From positions 2,727,501 to 2,791,500 of the forward strand of contig NZ_CP087588.1 in the NCBI RefSeq assembly GCF_020985305.1: DNA of 64,000 nucleotides. Direction: 5' to 3'. The translations under genes were made by a program, and so were the position numbers. The notes under the pieces are model-generated. The model was not told where the DNA came from. It saw nothing but the letters and a program-made list of their open reading frames with translations, and made no database searches. Origin of the DNA: Croceicoccus sp. Ery15. Its GTDB lineage: Bacteria; Pseudomonadota; Alphaproteobacteria; Sphingomonadales; Sphingomonadaceae. Each line of letters opens with the position of its first letter. Position 1 is the first letter of the stretch. Positions 62,358 to 64,000 of the stretch are shown here, in pieces.

Positions 62358-62789
62358 ATGAGCATCAAGCAGATCATCGCCCATCGCGACGCGGGCATCG
62401 TCAGTTGCCGCGCGGACCATACGGTTGCCGAAGCCGTCGCCCTGTTGCGCGGCCGCAGGATCGGGGCGATGCCGGTGATCGACGAAATGGGCACGGTGCA
62501 GGGGATATTCTCCGAACGCGACGTCATCCGCTGTCTGGATGAAATGGGGGCCGACTCGCTCTCTGCCCCCGTCAGCACGGCGATGACATCACCGCCGGTC
62601 ACGGTCGATTCGGAGATGTCCGAACTCGACGCGCTGGCACTGATGACGCGGCGGCGGATTCGCCATTTGCCCGTGGTCGATCAGGGCCGCATGGTCGATT
62701 TCATTTCGATCGGCGACCTGGTGAAAGCCCGCATCGACCAGATCGAACAGGAAGCGCAGGACATGCGCGCCTATATCCGCAGCGCCTGA
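62358..62789 (+). CDS. CBS-domain pair protein
   Basis: Stand-alone tandem CBS module of 143 aa. CBS1 covers about residues 8-62 (VAEAVALLRGRRIGAMPVID, FSERDVIRCL), CBS2 about 75-130 (MTSPPVTVDSEM, RIRHLPVVDQGRMVDFISIGD). Such proteins bind adenine nucleotides and tune partner enzymes; the partner is unknown. GGGAAGGAAAG before the ATG at 62358 supports the start; the upstream extension is noncoding. Confidence 0.9.
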   Translation: MSIKQIIAHRDAGIVSCRADHTVAEAVALLRGRRIGAMPVIDEMGTVQGIFSERDVIRCLDEMGADSLSAPVSTAMTSPPVTVDSEMSELDALALMTRRRIRHLPVVDQGRMVDFISIGDLVKARIDQIEQEAQDMRAYIRSA

Positions 62790-62860
62790 CATCGCATTGC
62801 GGTCATGGTCGCCGCCGCGCATGGCTTGCCGCGCGCGGTGGTGCGCCCTATCTGTGGGGC

Positions 62861-63193
62861 ATGGAAGAACAGCCGATCCAGCTAAGCCCCGCCGCCGCCA
62901 AGCGTGTCGATCTGATTGCCCGCAATCAGGGCAAGCCTGCGATCCTGCGCCTTGCCGTCGAAGGGGGCGGCTGTTCGGGCTTTCAATATCGTTTTGGCCT
63001 GACCGATGCGGTTGATGCGGACGATGTCTCGGTCGAAACCGACGGGGTGACATTGGCGGTCGATACGATCAGCCTCGATCTCGTACGGGGCAGCGTGGTG
63101 GATTACGTCGAATCGCTGGGCGGCGCGGCGTTCAAGGTCGAAAATCCGAACGCGGCGGCCGGATGCGGCTGCGGTTCCAGCTTCGCCGTCTGA
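62861..63193 (+). CDS. erpA: Iron-sulfur cluster insertion protein ErpA
   Basis: A-type carrier of 110 aa that delivers clusters to specific apoproteins. Cluster cysteines are in VEGGGCSGFQYRF and GCGCGSSFAV. The GGGCSGFQY form is typical of ErpA and separates it from SufA at 30936. It lies outside the suf operon, 13 nt before xthA. Confidence 0.93.
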   Translation: MEEQPIQLSPAAAKRVDLIARNQGKPAILRLAVEGGGCSGFQYRFGLTDAVDADDVSVETDGVTLAVDTISLDLVRGSVVDYVESLGGAAFKVENPNAAAGCGCGSSFAV

Positions 63194-63206
63194 TCGCCGG
63201 TTCCGC

Positions 63207-63983
63207 ATGAAGATCGCCAGTTTCAACATCAACGGGGTCAAGGCGCGCCTGCCCCGCCTGCTCGAATGGCTTGACGAAACGCAGCCCGACATTGCCTGTC
63301 TGCAGGAAATCAAATCCAGCGACGAGACCTTTCCCGCGAATGAGTTCGAGAAGGTGGGATACACCCCCATCTGGCACGGGCAAAAGGGCTTCAACGGCGT
63401 GGCGATCCTGTCGCGCGGCGACGAACCCGCGACCGAAGTGCTGCGCGGCCTGCCGGGAGACGACGAGGACACGCATTCCCGTTATCTGGAAGCGGATTAC
63501 AGGGGCGTGCGGATCGTGTGCATCTATCTGCCCAACGGCAATCCGGTGCCCGGACCGAAATTCGATTACAAGCTGGCGTGGATGGAACGGCTGCGCAGGC
63601 GCATGGCCGAACTGCGCGCGGATGAAATTCCCAGCATCGTGTTCGGCGATTACAATGTGATTCCCGAAGACAAGGATGTCTGGTCACCGCAAGCGATGGC
63701 GAGCGACGCGCTGATGCAGCCCGAATCGCGCGATGCTTTTTTCCGGCTGATCAATGATGGCTGGACCGATGCGATCGACCTGCACCACCCGCGCGGCGGC
63801 ATCTGGACCTTTTGGGATTATCAGGCCGGCGCGTGGCAGCGCGACCACGGTTTCCGCATCGATCACGCGCTGCTGTCGCCCGAACTGGCCGACCGTCTGG
63901 TCGCCAGCGGCGTCGACAAGAGCTATCGCGGGCGCGAAAAGGCCAGCGATCATACCCCTGTATGGGTCGAATTGCGCGATTGA
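63207..63983 (+). CDS. xthA: Exodeoxyribonuclease III
   Basis: AP endonuclease / 3'-5' exonuclease of base-excision repair, 258 aa. SFNINGVKARLPRLLEWL, CLQEIKSSDE (metal Glu), VFGDYNVIPEDKDVW (catalytic Asp/Asn) and KASDHTPVWVEL (catalytic His) are all present. Complete within the window, ending 17 bp before its right edge. Probably cotranscribed with erpA. Confidence 0.96.
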   Translation: MKIASFNINGVKARLPRLLEWLDETQPDIACLQEIKSSDETFPANEFEKVGYTPIWHGQKGFNGVAILSRGDEPATEVLRGLPGDDEDTHSRYLEADYRGVRIVCIYLPNGNPVPGPKFDYKLAWMERLRRRMAELRADEIPSIVFGDYNVIPEDKDVWSPQAMASDALMQPESRDAFFRLINDGWTDAIDLHHPRGGIWTFWDYQAGAWQRDHGFRIDHALLSPELADRLVASGVDKSYRGREKASDHTPVWVELRD

Positions 63984-64000
63984 TCTTCCGGTAAACGAGA

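Overview
The window is high-GC chromosomal DNA that reads as an alphaproteobacterium of the order Sphingomonadales (Erythrobacteraceae or Sphingomonadaceae type). The pointers are a fused ThiS-ThiG thiazole synthase, a PopZ (DUF2497) gene behind a pcm-like/tolC pair, MmcB, DUF2093 next to xseA, a UrcA-family protein, an Rrf2-controlled suf operon, a FecI/FecR/STN-type TonB receptor operon and LytS/LytTR two-component pairs. This assignment is inference from gene content. No rRNA is present; one tRNA gene (Arg, anticodon CCG) is.

Layout. 0-7.5 kb: ECF sigma factor, FecR-like anti-sigma factor, STN-bearing TonB-dependent receptor, then a large autotransporter closed by a strong intrinsic terminator. 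7.5-9.6 kb: arsR-arsC-acr3 arsenic operon with two matching dyad operators, then tRNA-Arg. 9.7-15 kb: MmcB, a sterol-desaturase-type hydroxylase with a DUF2141 partner, a CitE-like lyase, a PAS-like protein and an App1-type phosphatase. 15-20.5 kb: envelope quality-control genes (two M48 proteases around a DsbA-like oxidoreductase) and a first LytS/LytTR pair. 20.4-20.7 kb: a tandem 109-bp intergenic repeat. 20.7-31 kb: nadC, tadA, rpmB, a phytase-type esterase, an M23 lipoprotein, xseA and purD with overlapping divergent start codons, adenosine kinase, EI24, and a protein with an internal duplication.

31-37.9 kb is one long suf operon (regulator-sufB-x-DUF559-sufC-x-sufD-sufS-sufT-sufA) read leftward from a promoter region carrying nested inverted repeats. 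It contains three genes that are not known Fe-S assembly factors. 37.9-44.7 kb: DUF885 metallopeptidase-like protein, pyrD, ggt and an acyl-CoA ligase. 44.7-46.2 kb is a small lower-GC island with a DUF4238 gene and about 470 bp of degenerate sequence. 46.2-50.3 kb: a conserved hypothetical, thiSG, a MerC-type membrane protein under a probable Zur box, ctaA, cutA. 50.4-51.5 kb: rplM-rpsI. 51.5-56.5 kb: metallophosphoesterase, lipid kinase, UrcA protein, a second LytTR/LytS pair. 56.5-64 kb: class I fumarase, pcm-like/tolC/popZ, [2Fe-2S] ferredoxin, CBS protein, erpA and exonuclease III.

Fe-S biology is a recurring theme: the suf operon, erpA, the thioredoxin-like ferredoxin and the Fe-S-dependent fumarase all lie here. 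Most genes are ordinary housekeeping genes. The items I consider most worth a second look are the nested palindromes and embedded genes of the suf operon, the ThiS-ThiG fusion with its buried Gly-Gly, the probable leaderless Zur-controlled MerC gene, the duplicated DG-type repeat protein at 29.96-30.93 kb, the CtrA-like boxes in front of three uncharacterised genes, and the signalling receptor/autotransporter locus. I found no CRISPR array, complete mobile element or clear secondary-metabolite cluster.
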